A stretch of DNA of 64,000 nucleotides from BM003 sp963699835 (GTDB lineage: Bacteria; Pseudomonadota; Gammaproteobacteria; Steroidobacterales; BM003): positions 372,001-436,000 of the forward strand of contig CAVOVJ010000003.1 of the NCBI GenBank assembly GCA_963699835.1, given 5' to 3'. Shown here piece by piece: positions 54,300-62,665 of this stretch. Position 1 is the first letter of the stretch. Each line of letters begins with the position of its first letter. The notes beneath the pieces were generated by a model that was not told the DNA's origin, searched no databases, and was given only the letters and a program-made list of their open reading frames with translations. The position numbers and the translations under genes were made by a program.

Positions 54300-54758
54300 T
54301 CAGCTCTCTGCGCCGGTTGTGCCGGTCAGCAACGCTGCAGCTTTCACCACGGCATCGCGCGGGATCATGAAGCGTGCCTCGCACTCGGTGTATAACGTGC
54401 CGTCACGCGCATCCTCGACGCGCCCCTGCATCGTTACCAATTGCCCGCGCTGTGGGTGCAGCGGCCGGCCGCTCAACGCGAGCCTGGCACCCACCTGGAC
54501 CGGGCGACGGAAGCGCAAATCGCAGCGCGCGGTAAAACCGTGCAGTCCCTGCAGGTATGGCCAGTTGGCCATGACGTCGTCGAGCGCGGCGAACAGGATG
54601 CCGCCATGCACCACCGTGTCCCAGCCGATGTGATTCTAATCCGGCGTGAACCCGGCCAGGCACCAACCATCGACCAGGCGGAAGTCGATCCCGAGATCGA
54701 TGGGATTGCGACTGCCGCAGACAAAGCAGTTGCCAGACGCGGCGCCGGGTGTGCTCAT
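54300..54758 (-). CDS. PaaI-like hotdog thioesterase with an in-frame TAG codon
   Basis: The gene starts at an ATG (54758) that overlaps the argH stop (ATGA). The first 40 codons give NCFVCGSRNPIDLGIDFRLV and GWCLAGFTPD. Then a TAG stands at codon 41 (54636-54638), and the same frame continues NHIGWDTVVHGGILFAALDD, with the hotdog-family HGG catalytic region, through 104 more residues ending TGTTGAES. A glutamate or glutamine would be usual at the TAG position. The frame is open on both sides, so this is a nonsense change, a base error or a readthrough codon rather than an indel. The substrate is probably an acyl-CoA. Confidence 0.8.
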
Positions 54759-56074
54759 GCGGGCGTGCCCGAGCATTGGCTTTTGCGCAGTGCCTCGAGC
54801 CGTTCGTCGAGGACTCCGAGCCGCGGATCGCCCGGGGCGCCGGGCGATACGCGTGCAGCGATGCTGCCGGCGGCGGTGCGTTCAGCCAGGCTGTCGCATT
54901 CCTCGCGGACGCGGCGGTAGGCTTCGCGAAACGGAATGCCCGAGGCCGTCATCTCGATCGCCCGGTCGGTCGCATACATCGACGGCTCCAGCGCGGCCTC
55001 AAGGCGCTCGTTTATGAATTGCGTGCCGCGTACGAGATCCGGCATCAGCGCCATCGCATCCAGACCATGAACCAGCGCACGAATCATCGGCCCCTTGGTA
55101 TTTTGCAGATCGCGGTGATAACCGGAGGGCAGAGACAACAGGCTTTGCAATTCGGTCATTGCACCCTGTACCACGGGATAGCTGGCTCGCAGCAGTTCCA
55201 CTAGATCGGGATTGCGCTTGTTGGGCATGATCGACGAGCCCGTCGTGAAAGCGTCCGGCAGGCTGACGAAGCCGAATTCGGCGGTAGTAAAAAGCGAAAG
55301 GTCCCAGGCATAGCGGCGCACATCGAGCAGTGCCTGTGCCAGCACCGTCAGTACCTGCAGTTCGAATTTCCCACGGCTGTTCTGTGCATAAATCGGGTTG
55401 ATCTGGATTCGCGAAAACCCCAGTTCGGACGTCGCGAAAGCGCGATCGAGCGGCAGGTTGACACCGAATCCGGCGGCAGTGCCCAGGGGATTGGCATCGA
55501 TCCAGCGCGTGCAGTCCACCGCGAGTCGGCCGTTGTCGATAAAACTCTCCGCAAACGCGGCGAACCACGTGGCGACGGATGAGACGACGGCGCGTTGCAG
55601 ATGGGTGTAGCCTGGCATCGGCGTGTCGCCGTAGCTGCGTGCCTGCTCGAGACAGGCGCTTGCGGTTTGTTCGCATACATCGACCAGCGTTCCAAGGCTG
55701 TCGCGCAGCAGCAAGCGGCTGGCGACGAGTACCTGGTCGTTGCGGCTGCGTCCGGTATGCACTTTCTTGCCGATATCGCCGAGATGTTCGGTCAACCATG
55801 CCTCGATCGCCGAGTGGCCGTCCTCGAAGCGCTGGTCGAGCACGAATTCGCCATCCTCGAAACTTGTGGCGAGCCTATCGAGTTCGGCGCGGATCGCGCT
55901 CGCCTCTGCCTCGCTCAGTACCCCGATTCTTGCCAGCCCCGCAGCGTGCACGCGCGAGGCGCGAATATCGTAGAGAAACAGATGACGATCGAGTTCCACG
56001 TCGGCGCCGGCCATGAACCGCATAATTCGCTCGTCGATGCGAGTCCCGGGCTTTTGCCACAGAAAATCAGCCAT
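54755..56074 (-). CDS. argH: Argininosuccinate lyase
   Basis: ArgH splits argininosuccinate into arginine and fumarate. The 439-residue protein begins WQKPGTRIDERIMRFMAGAD. It has the fumarase/lyase superfamily motifs DGHSAIEAWL, KVHTGRSRNDQVLVASRLLL, PMPGYTHLQRAV and the flexible signature loop GSSIMPNKRNPDLVELLRA, which holds the catalytic serine. It overlaps the end of argC by 8 bases and couples to the thioesterase. No frameshift is seen in it. Confidence 0.97.
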   Translation of the reverse strand: MADFLWQKPGTRIDERIMRFMAGADVELDRHLFLYDIRASRVHAAGLARIGVLSEAEASAIRAELDRLATSFEDGEFVLDQRFEDGHSAIEAWLTEHLGDIGKKVHTGRSRNDQVLVASRLLLRDSLGTLVDVCEQTASACLEQARSYGDTPMPGYTHLQRAVVSSVATWFAAFAESFIDNGRLAVDCTRWIDANPLGTAAGFGVNLPLDRAFATSELGFSRIQINPIYAQNSRGKFELQVLTVLAQALLDVRRYAWDLSLFTTAEFGFVSLPDAFTTGSSIMPNKRNPDLVELLRASYPVVQGAMTELQSLLSLPSGYHRDLQNTKGPMIRALVHGLDAMALMPDLVRGTQFINERLEAALEPSMYATDRAIEMTASGIPFREAYRRVREECDSLAERTAAGSIAARVSPGAPGDPRLGVLDERLEALRKSQCSGTPA

Positions 56075-57024
56075 GAGGAATTCCCTCGAGTTCGGCGAAA
56101 CCGCAAGCCAGATTGAGATTTTGCAGTGCCTGGGTGGCAGCACCTTTCAACAGATTATCGAGTGTGGCGAACGTCACGAGATAGCGGCCGGCGCCATCGA
56201 GCTGGAAACCACCGACACAGGCATGATGGCGCCCGGCATTGGCGGCGACTTCCGGGATTGCCGATGACACCCGCAGCAATGGCGCGTCGGCGTAGGCATC
56301 CTGGTATCTTTCCATGATCGCCCCGAGTTCATAGCTGCCGTCGAGTTCCACGCCAACCGTCATGGAAATGCCACGAAAGAAAGCCGCGACATGCGGGGTA
56401 AACCGTACCGCGGTCGGCAAGTGGAAACTCACTTCGCGTTCGTGCAAATGCCCGACCGGTTGGTACGGCATCAGGTTATCGCGCAGACGCGTGCGGGTCG
56501 TTGCGTGGCGACGGTGCCGTGCCTGCACCGCTGTATCCGGAGACTCCGAAGCAATGAGGCGGACCGGCGGCAATGGCGGCCACCGGAGCGATTGCAAGCT
56601 GCATCGCCGTTGCGTAGCAACCAGGGTTCGCATATCCGGGTTGCCCGCCGCGGGAGTAGCGTTCAGCTCCGGCAGGCCGTAATGCCAGCCCGGATCGAAG
56701 CGATAGTCTGCGGAAACGTCGATGATCACGGTCTGCGGGCACCGTAAGTCGATCGCCTTTACCCAAGAATCGGCCAAACCGTTTGGCAGCGCCAGTATAC
56801 AGACGTCGGGTTCGCGCGCAGCAACCTGTGCCGCGGTGGCTGCCTCGAAAAGCAAGCTGTCCGGCGCGCCTTCGACCCGCGCGGCAACTGCCTGGCCCGC
56901 GTATTCGCGCGAGCTGACCAGGCGCAGATCAAATCCGGGGTGAGCGAACAACAAGCGCATCAACTCAGCGCCGACGTGGCCGCGGGCGCCGATCAGCGCA
57001 ACGGTTTTTTGCCGCCAGGGTCAC
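56067..57024 (-). CDS. argC: N-acetyl-gamma-glutamyl-phosphate reductase (three frameshifts)
   Basis: ArgC reduces N-acetylglutamyl phosphate to the semialdehyde with NADPH. From a GTG at 57024 the frame gives MTLAA, then an A6 run (57005-57010) appears one base too long. The next frame gives the nucleotide-binding VALIGARGHVGAELMRLLFA and continues to NPDMRTLVA. Near 56625 it switches to a frame holding the active-site cysteine, YANPGCYATAMQLAIAPVAA, and near 56490 it returns for NLMPYQPVGHLHEREVSFHL and the C-terminus. With all three breaks corrected the enzyme is complete and of normal length, about 315 residues. Confidence 0.85.
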
Positions 57025-57028
57025 GTCG

Positions 57029-58343
57029 TTACCTCAATGTCGCACGCGCACGCATGGCCATGTCGACACAGTGGCTGATCTGCCCGAAATCCTCGATGCC
57101 ACACCAGAATACGTGCCACTCGCTGCCCTTGATACAACCGTCGGCGTGTTGGAAATAGAACGTATTGACCGGGTTATTCGGGCGCGCCCGCCAGAAAATG
57201 CTGGGATAGTCCTGGCGGAACCGGTTCCACACCGCGCGACCGAGACCCTCGCCCTGCGCTTCCTCGGTGACGGCGAACTTGTCGAGATAGGCGACATCCC
57301 CGACCCGGGTGATCACCGCGCCGGCACGGTAGCTGTCGCTGATGTAGACAGCCTCTACCGCGGCATTAGCGAAATAGTCCTGGCTCAGCGTCTTCTGGAA
57401 GCTCGTCTCGAGCAACTGTTTGAGCCGCCCGAGATCGACCTCGTCCCAGTTGCGGTGCACGTGAATGCTCTCGCCGAAGCGTACCAGCGTGCCCGAACCA
57501 CGATATGTGAACAGCTCCTTGGCCAACAGAGTGGGTTTGGTGATCGAGATCGAGGTCGACAAGGGCAGGTCTTTCAACAGGTCGTGGATCTGCTCGAGCT
57601 TCAGTCGCATACCCGAATGCGAGCCAGTCCTGCTCCATCAGCATTTTGTAATCGGTGCTCAGGTTTATCGACGAAATGACGCCACCTTCGCGATCGAGAA
57701 TGCCGCCGGTCCCGGTCAGGAAGATGATCTTGAAAGGCTGGACCGAACGAACCAGTTCGTTGGTCGCGACATCCGCGTTGATGTTCAGGATCTGGCCGTC
57801 AGCGGTTTCGCCGAATGGCGAGATAACCGGGATGATGTTCGCGCGCAGCGATGCCCGGACCGCTTCCAGGTGTACCTGGGTGACCGCGCCAACCAGACCG
57901 AGCCGGTCCCGGTCGACCAATTCGGCCTCGAACACGCCATTGGTGATGGAGGTGGCGCGGGTTCCGGTTTCGCGCAGGGCCTCTACCAGGCGCAGATTCT
58001 CGCGTTGAAATACTTTTCTCGCGATTTTGAGAACCGCGGGCGGAGTGACACGCAATCCGTCCATTCGCCCCGTTTCGATCCCTTCTGCCTCGAGCGCAAG
58101 GTCGAGTTGCGGCCCACCGCCATGGACGACGATCGGCGTCAGCCCGACCTGCTGCAGGAATGCGAGCGACGAACTGAGCCCGCCGAGCTGGGTATGCAGT
58201 GTGGCGCCGCCGACTTTGACGACGGCGAATTTCTCGCTCTCGATACTGGAAAATCGACGCAGGTACTGCTGGATTTCCTTTTGGCTACCGAAGTTTCCGA
58301 GTAGCCGCACGATGATCTGCCTGGTTTGTTTATCCGTTGTCAT
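57029..58343 (-). CDS. argB: Fused N-acetylglutamate kinase / N-acetylglutamate synthase (frameshifted)
   Basis: A bifunctional protein of about 437 residues as known from Xanthomonas. Residues 1-240 are an amino-acid kinase domain (FAVVKVGGATLHTQLGGLSS, VVHGGGPQLDLALEAEGIET, PVISPFGETADGQILNINAD, and the nucleotide site LTGTGGILDREGG). The rest is a GNAT acetyltransferase domain of the vertebrate NAGS type (TRVGDVAYLDKFAVTEEAQG, then EGLGRAVWNRFRQDYPSIFW and RARPNNPVNTFYFQHADG). The frame breaks at 57616-57617 (one extra base) between ...EQDWLA and SGMRLKLEQIHDLLKDLP. It would perform the first two steps of arginine synthesis. The start overlaps argE by 14 bases. Confidence 0.9.
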
Positions 58344-59421
58344 GATCGATTAGCCTGAGGTAATGCTGGGTAACCGCGTCCAGTTGCTCAAGCGCGACCC
58401 ATTCGTTAGCGCAGTGTGCCTGTTCGATATCGCCCGGACCAAACACTAGCGCAGCAAGCCCGGCTGCGGAAAAAAGCGATGCTTCCGTCCAGAAATTCAC
58501 CGCGGCGGTGACAGGCAGCGCGCAACGCCGTGCAAGCTGCCGTGCGGCCGTCTCGCGTTCGGCGCCGGGTCCCGGCAGGGCAGGGCCGACGAAACCCTCA
58601 TGCCACCCGGCGACATGGGCATCGGGTGCGAGCCGCCGCAGTTGTTCGAGCAACCGTCGCCCATCCTGATCCGGCAACGGTCGAATGCCGAATCGCAGCG
58701 AAGCTTCGGCCGCGATCACATTCGGTTTCACTCCGCCACTGATGGTCCCGATGTTAAGCCGGATACCTGTCAATCCCGCGTATTCCATTTGTTGCCTCTG
58801 CTGTGCAAACTCCAACGCACGCGTTCCCCAGTGGACGGCGCGGTGGATCGCGTTGTCGTCCAGCGCGCGCGCAGCCGAGGCGTGTCCGGCGATACCGTTG
58901 AAACTGATCGTCGCGGTGGCGATGCCGCGATGAGCGAGCACCGCCTTGGCGCCGGTCGGTTCCGCGACGATGGCATTCTTGAAGCCGTGGCCGGTACCGA
59001 GAAACCGGCGCACGCAGCGGCTGTTTCCCGCTTCCTCATCCGATGTGAACAGCAAAGCCAGCGGCCCCGCGGTCAGCGCAGCCGCAGTGAGCATGCACGC
59101 CGCGGCGCCCTTAATGTCGCAGGCGCCTAGCCCGTACGCGCGTCCGGCGGTAACCCGCAGCGCCAACGGGTCGTCATGCCAGCCGTCGGCGGCCGGCACC
59201 GTGTCGACATGGAAATTGAAGACCGTGTCGGGCGAGCCGCGCACGGCCAGCAAGCTGATGCAACCGTCGCCGTGGTCCTCGCTGTGAAAGGCGAAGCCGC
59301 CCAGATTGCCGCGCAGGTAAGCGAACAGGCCCGCCTCGGTGATCAGGCGCGGCGGGTTGCGCGTGTCGAATCCGACGAGCGCCTCGAGATGGGCGACGGT
59401 CTGACGGTGCACCGTGTTCAT
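58330..59421 (-). CDS. argE: Acetylcitrulline/acetylornithine deacetylase
   Basis: An M20-family zinc deacetylase, about 363 residues from an internal ATG (59421) that follows the argG part without a stop codon. The opening HLEALVGFDTRNPPRLITEA and VFNFHVDTVPAADGWHDDPL (first metal His and catalytic Asp) are clear. LGACDIKGAAACM, LLFTSDEEAGNSRCVRRFLG (catalytic Glu) and AVLAHRGIATATISFNGIAG HAS follow. Motif by motif it fits the Xanthomonas-type enzyme that removes acetate from N-acetylcitrulline. Given the adjacent argF', acetylcitrulline is the likely substrate here as well. Confidence 0.9.
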   Translation of the reverse strand: MNTVHRQTVAHLEALVGFDTRNPPRLITEAGLFAYLRGNLGGFAFHSEDHGDGCISLLAVRGSPDTVFNFHVDTVPAADGWHDDPLALRVTAGRAYGLGACDIKGAAACMLTAAALTAGPLALLFTSDEEAGNSRCVRRFLGTGHGFKNAIVAEPTGAKAVLAHRGIATATISFNGIAGHASAARALDDNAIHRAVHWGTRALEFAQQRQQMEYAGLTGIRLNIGTISGGVKPNVIAAEASLRFGIRPLPDQDGRRLLEQLRRLAPDAHVAGWHEGFVGPALPGPGAERETAARQLARRCALPVTAAVNFWTEASLFSAAGLAALVFGPGDIEQAHCANEWVALEQLDAVTQHYLRLIDHDNG

Positions 59422-60638
59422 CGGCTGGGAGTCGGTCCCGGATGGCGGGTTCACCGCTGTCCACAACGATGAGCTTTGACCGTATAGCTTGATGAATCCC
59501 TCGGCTTCGGTGATCGACCAGTCGGCGGATTGTGCGTAGGTTGCGCCGGCCGAGCGCAGAATATGCGGCGAATCGATAGCGACGGCATCGACCGCGCCCC
59601 CGGTGGACTGCAGCGTTACTTCTCCGTTGACGACACGCTGTGACGACTGCAGGTAGGCTTCCAGGTCGGTCTTGAGCGGCTCATAGAAAAATCCCTGGTA
59701 CAGCAGTTCCACCCACTTCATGGCGGCGATCGGCTTGAACCCGTTCTGATGACGGGTCGACACCGCTTCCTCGAGCGCGCGGTGAGCGACATGCAGCGCG
59801 GTGAGTGCCGGCGCCTCATACACGATCCGGCCCTTCAAGCCGATGACGGTATCGCCGGTGTACATGCCGCGGCCAACGCCGTAGGCGCCGAAGCGCCGGT
59901 TCAGCATCGCGAGTATCCGTGGCCCCGCCAGTCTCTCGCCGTCAACGGAAACCGGTACGCCCTGTTCGAAGCCGATACGCACCTGCAAAGCCTCATCGGG
60001 CCACTCGCGCTGCCGGACTCGTCAACTGCCAGGTTGCGGGGCCCGGTGTCTCCCAGCGATCGATTTCCGAACCCGAGATCGTCACACCCAACAGGTTCTC
60101 GTTCATCGTGTAGGTCGAGGTCTTGGCGCGCACGGCAATAGCCGTGTTGCTCGAGATAAGACTGCTCATAGTCACGGACATTGGTTTGCAATTGCTGGAT
60201 TTCGCGTATCGGGGCGATGATGTTGTAGTTGCCGAGTCCGCGCACGGTCAGGTCGAAGCGCACCTGGTCGTTGCCCATCCCGGTGCAGCCATGAGCGAAA
60301 TTACGGGTGCCGAGCCGATCGCATAGCTGCAGCGCTTTTTTTACGATCACATAGCGATCGGAGCACAATAGCGGATACTGAAACTGGTAGAAACAGCCGC
60401 CCCAAAGCATCGGCAGTACTACCTCGTCCCAGACCTCCCCGCCGGCGTCGGCGACCTCGTGACGAATCGCCCCCAGCTCATCGGCGCGAGCGGCGATATA
60501 GGCGCGTTCCTCGGCCGTGACGCCGCCGGTGTCGACGAACAACGTCGTCACCTGATAACCCTGTTCAGTCAGCCACGGCACGCAGAAACTGGTGTCCAGA
60601 CCGCCGGAGAATGCGAGCACGACCTGTTTGTTGCTCAT
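59422..60638 (-). CDS. argG: Argininosuccinate synthase (two frameshifts; open into ArgE)
   Basis: ArgG condenses citrulline and aspartate with ATP. The N-terminus is VVLAFSGGLDTSFCVPWLTE (P-loop of the ATP pyrophosphatase), later HGCTGMGNDQVRFDLTVRGL. Near 60140 an extra base shifts to IAVRAKTSTYTMNENLLGVT, and at the GGG run 59998-60000 a missing base shifts to DEALQVRIGFEQGVPVSVDG, GRGMYTGDTVIGLKGRIVYE and the C-terminal EGFIKLYGQSSSLW. No stop codon separates this from ArgE: the frame runs through about 15 extra residues into the ArgE methionine. The length up to that point, about 400 residues, is that of a complete ArgG. Confidence 0.88.
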
Positions 60639-60656
60639 GTTGCTACCTTCGTCCAG

Positions 60657-61667
60657 TTATTTCGAGTGGGAGAGGCCGACCAGCCTGGCCATCAGCGCCT
60701 TCTGAACATGTAGACGATTCTCGGCCTCGTCGATCGCGGTGCAATAGTCGGCGTCCATGACCGCATCGGTAACTTTCACATTGCGCCGGCACGGCAGGCA
60801 ATGGCTGAACCGGGCATTGTTGGTGAGCCCCATTTTTCGTTCATCGACGATAAAGTGGCGATTGCGGTCGCGGATCGGTTGTTCCTGATCCCAGCGTCCG
60901 AAATACGGCAGTGCGCCCCAGCTTTTCGCATACACGAAGTCGGCGCCGGCATACGCCGATTCGATATCGTGGCTCAATGAGACACTGCCGCCCGCGGCGG
61001 CCGCGTTGGCCTCCGCCGCTTTCATGTAGCGCGAATCAAGGACATAGTCGTTGCCGGGGCAGAGCAAGGTGACGTCATAGCCGAATTTGCTTGCGATCAG
61101 CAATGCGGAATTGGCCACCGCGGTATTGAGCGGGCGCGGGTGATACGTCCACGTGAGCACGAATTTGCGCCCAGCGCCGGAACCGAGATGTTCCTGCAGC
61201 GTCAGCATCAACGCAAGTTCCTGGCATGGATGTGTAATTGTCTCCATATTGATGACCGGGACTTCGGCATGCTCGGCGAAGGCGCGAATCAGCCGATCTT
61301 CGCGATCCACCGACCAGTCGTGAAATTTCGGGAACGCCCGGATCGCGATCAGATCGCAGTAACGGGACAGCACCCGGGCCGCCTCGCGGACATGCTCTTC
61401 GGCCTCACCATCCATGATCGCGCCGGTTTCGAACTCCAGCGGCCAGGCGTCCCGCCCCGGCGCCAGCACGATCGCCTGTCCGCCGAGCTGACGCGCGCCG
61501 ATTTCGAACGACGATCGGGTCCGCAATGAGGGGTTGAAGAACATCAAAGCGATTGTCTTGCCGGCGAGGGCACTGCTGACCTGACCGCTTTTGAGCGCGG
61601 CGGCATCGTCGAGCAGTTGTTGCAGCTCGTCGCGACTCCAGTCCTCGGTAGTAAGGAAATGTCTCAC
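60657..61667 (-). CDS. argF': N-acetylornithine carbamoyltransferase
   Basis: A transcarbamylase of the Xanthomonas AOTCase class, which makes N-acetylcitrulline. Key motifs match that class: FNPSLRTRSSFEIGARQLGG (carbamoyl phosphate site), APGRDAWPLEFETGAIMDGE, AEEHVREAARVLSRYCDLIA, VINMETITHPCQELALMLTL, VLTWTYHPRPLNTAVANSAL and FSHCLPCRRNVKVTDAVMD. The GTG at 61667 follows GAGGT at a good distance; the open frame runs on to 61703. It is the first gene of the arg operon and is preceded by a leader with an attenuator-like structure. Confidence 0.93.
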   Translation of the reverse strand: MRHFLTTEDWSRDELQQLLDDAAALKSGQVSSALAGKTIALMFFNPSLRTRSSFEIGARQLGGQAIVLAPGRDAWPLEFETGAIMDGEAEEHVREAARVLSRYCDLIAIRAFPKFHDWSVDREDRLIRAFAEHAEVPVINMETITHPCQELALMLTLQEHLGSGAGRKFVLTWTYHPRPLNTAVANSALLIASKFGYDVTLLCPGNDYVLDSRYMKAAEANAAAAGGSVSLSHDIESAYAGADFVYAKSWGALPYFGRWDQEQPIRDRNRHFIVDERKMGLTNNARFSHCLPCRRNVKVTDAVMDADYCTAIDEAENRLHVQKALMARLVGLSHSK

Positions 61668-61707
61668 GCCATTCGACCTCGTTGTCTGATTCCGCGATTG
61701 CAAAATG

Positions 61708-61733
61708 AAAAAACCCAGCCTGTCGGGCGGGGT
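61708..61733 (-). terminator. Attenuator terminator upstream of argF'
   Basis: Minus strand: CCCCGCC pairs with GGCTGGG around a five-base loop (six pairs, one C-U mismatch), followed by six T residues. It lies between the leader peptide stop and the argF' start, about 40 bases before the latter. Its 5' arm can alternatively pair with the segment just after the leader stop codon. Confidence 0.7.
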
Positions 61734-61764
61734 TGTCGGAGATTACTCAGGTGTTCCGTACGCG

Positions 61765-61791
61765 ACCCGGCCTCAGGCTATTCCCTGTGGC
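61765..61791 (-). promoter_or_regulatory. Alternative hairpin segments of the arg leader
   Basis: On the minus strand GCCACAGG (61784-61791), inside the last Arg codons, can pair with CCTGAGGC (61770-61777) with one mismatch. The overlapping GGCCGGGT (61765-61772) can instead pair with ACCCCGCC (61726-61733), the 5' arm of the terminator, again with one mismatch. This gives the 1:2, 2:3 and 3:4 pairing set expected for ribosome-controlled attenuation. Confidence 0.55.
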
Positions 61792-61843
61792 GTCGGCGGA
61801 GTGTTTTGCCGGAGCAATTAGGATGTAGTATTGCGGCGCTCAT
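61778..61843 (-). CDS. Arg-codon-rich leader peptide of the arg operon
   Basis: A 21-codon open frame (ATG at 61843, TAG at 61778-61780) ending TLRRRHRE before the stop. It contains Arg codons CGC, CGA, CGC and AGG within five codons. It sits between a promoter-like sequence and a terminator hairpin that precedes argF'. The ribosome binding site is weak. Size, codon bias near the end and position match leader peptides of transcription-attenuated amino acid operons, here for arginine. It is too short to recognise by homology. Confidence 0.6.
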   Translation of the reverse strand: MSAAILHPNCSGKTLRRRHRE

Positions 61844-61885
61844 TTGGGTGCGTGACCGTAGTTCGATGCTGTGCGGCTGCGCGTT

Positions 61886-61914
61886 AGTTAACACCATGCC
61901 CGCTGGGCACGCAA
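61886..61914 (-). promoter_or_regulatory. Predicted promoter of the arg operon
   Basis: On the minus strand TTGCGT (61909-61914) and TTAACT (61886-61891) are 17 bases apart. They are upstream of the leader peptide and divergent from gph. The -10 box is a weak match. Confidence 0.4.
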
Positions 61915-61938
61915 GCCCGGATTTCCGCAGAGAGTCCG

Positions 61939-62593
61939 ATGCAAACGACGGCAGTGATATTCGATCTTGACGGAACCTTGCTCGATACGCTCGAGGATAT
62001 CGCAGTTAGCGCTAATTCCGTGCTGCGCTCGCTGGGTTTCGAGACCCATCCGACGGCTGCGTTCAGGACGTTCATCGGCTCGGGGGTCGATGTGCTTTTC
62101 GAGCGCGCGTTGCCGCCGGCTGCCGCGGCCGACAGGCGCATTATAGACACTGCAGTCGAGCGCTTCCGCGCGGCGTACGCGGATGGCTGGCATGTCAATA
62201 GCCGACCCTTATGCAGGGGTTGCCGCGCTGCTCGACGAATTGTGTGAGCGCGATGTGGCGCTGGCGGTGCTGACCAACAAGCCGGATGAATTCGCCGGGC
62301 AGTGCGTGGCTCACCTGCTTGGCGACTGGCATTTCGAAATCGTGCTCGGGCTTGCCGCTGCGCTGCCGGCCAAGCCCGACCCGCAGGGTGCGTTGCGAAT
62401 AGCGGCAGGGCTGGGGATGGAACCGGCGGCCATCAGATTTGTCGGCGACTCGGGTATTGATATGGAGACGGCTCGGGCGGCGGGAATGAGCGGCGTAGGC
62501 GTCACCTGGGGGTTTCGCCCCGAATCGGAGCTGCGTCGAAGCGGAGCGACGTGGCTGATAGACCGGCCCGAGCAACTTCTGGCGCTACTGTGA
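61939..62593 (+). CDS. gph: Phosphoglycolate phosphatase-like HAD hydrolase (frameshifted)
   Basis: A haloacid-dehalogenase-type phosphatase of the Gph class. It has the nucleophile motif AVIFDLDGTLLDTLEDIAVS, the helical cap (FIGSGVDVLFERALP), and after a one-base shift near 62197-62200 the sequence ADPYAGVAALLDELCERDVA. VLTNKPDEF (motif II), KPDPQG (motif III lysine) and FVGDSGIDMETARAAGM (motif IV) follow. Corrected length is about 218 residues, normal for Gph. It is divergent from the arg operon and starts at the ATG at 61939. Confidence 0.88.
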
Positions 62594-62665
62594 CCGGCCG
62601 GGGAATCGCGCAACGGGACCAGGCCCGGAGCCCGCACGGGGGTGGTGCTACAATGCGGCGCGCGG

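Noticed and set aside
54403..54724. Two overlapping minus-strand frames near the thioesterase start
   Set aside because: They are shadow frames; the real N-terminus is in the frame of the 3' part and is interrupted only by a TAG codon.
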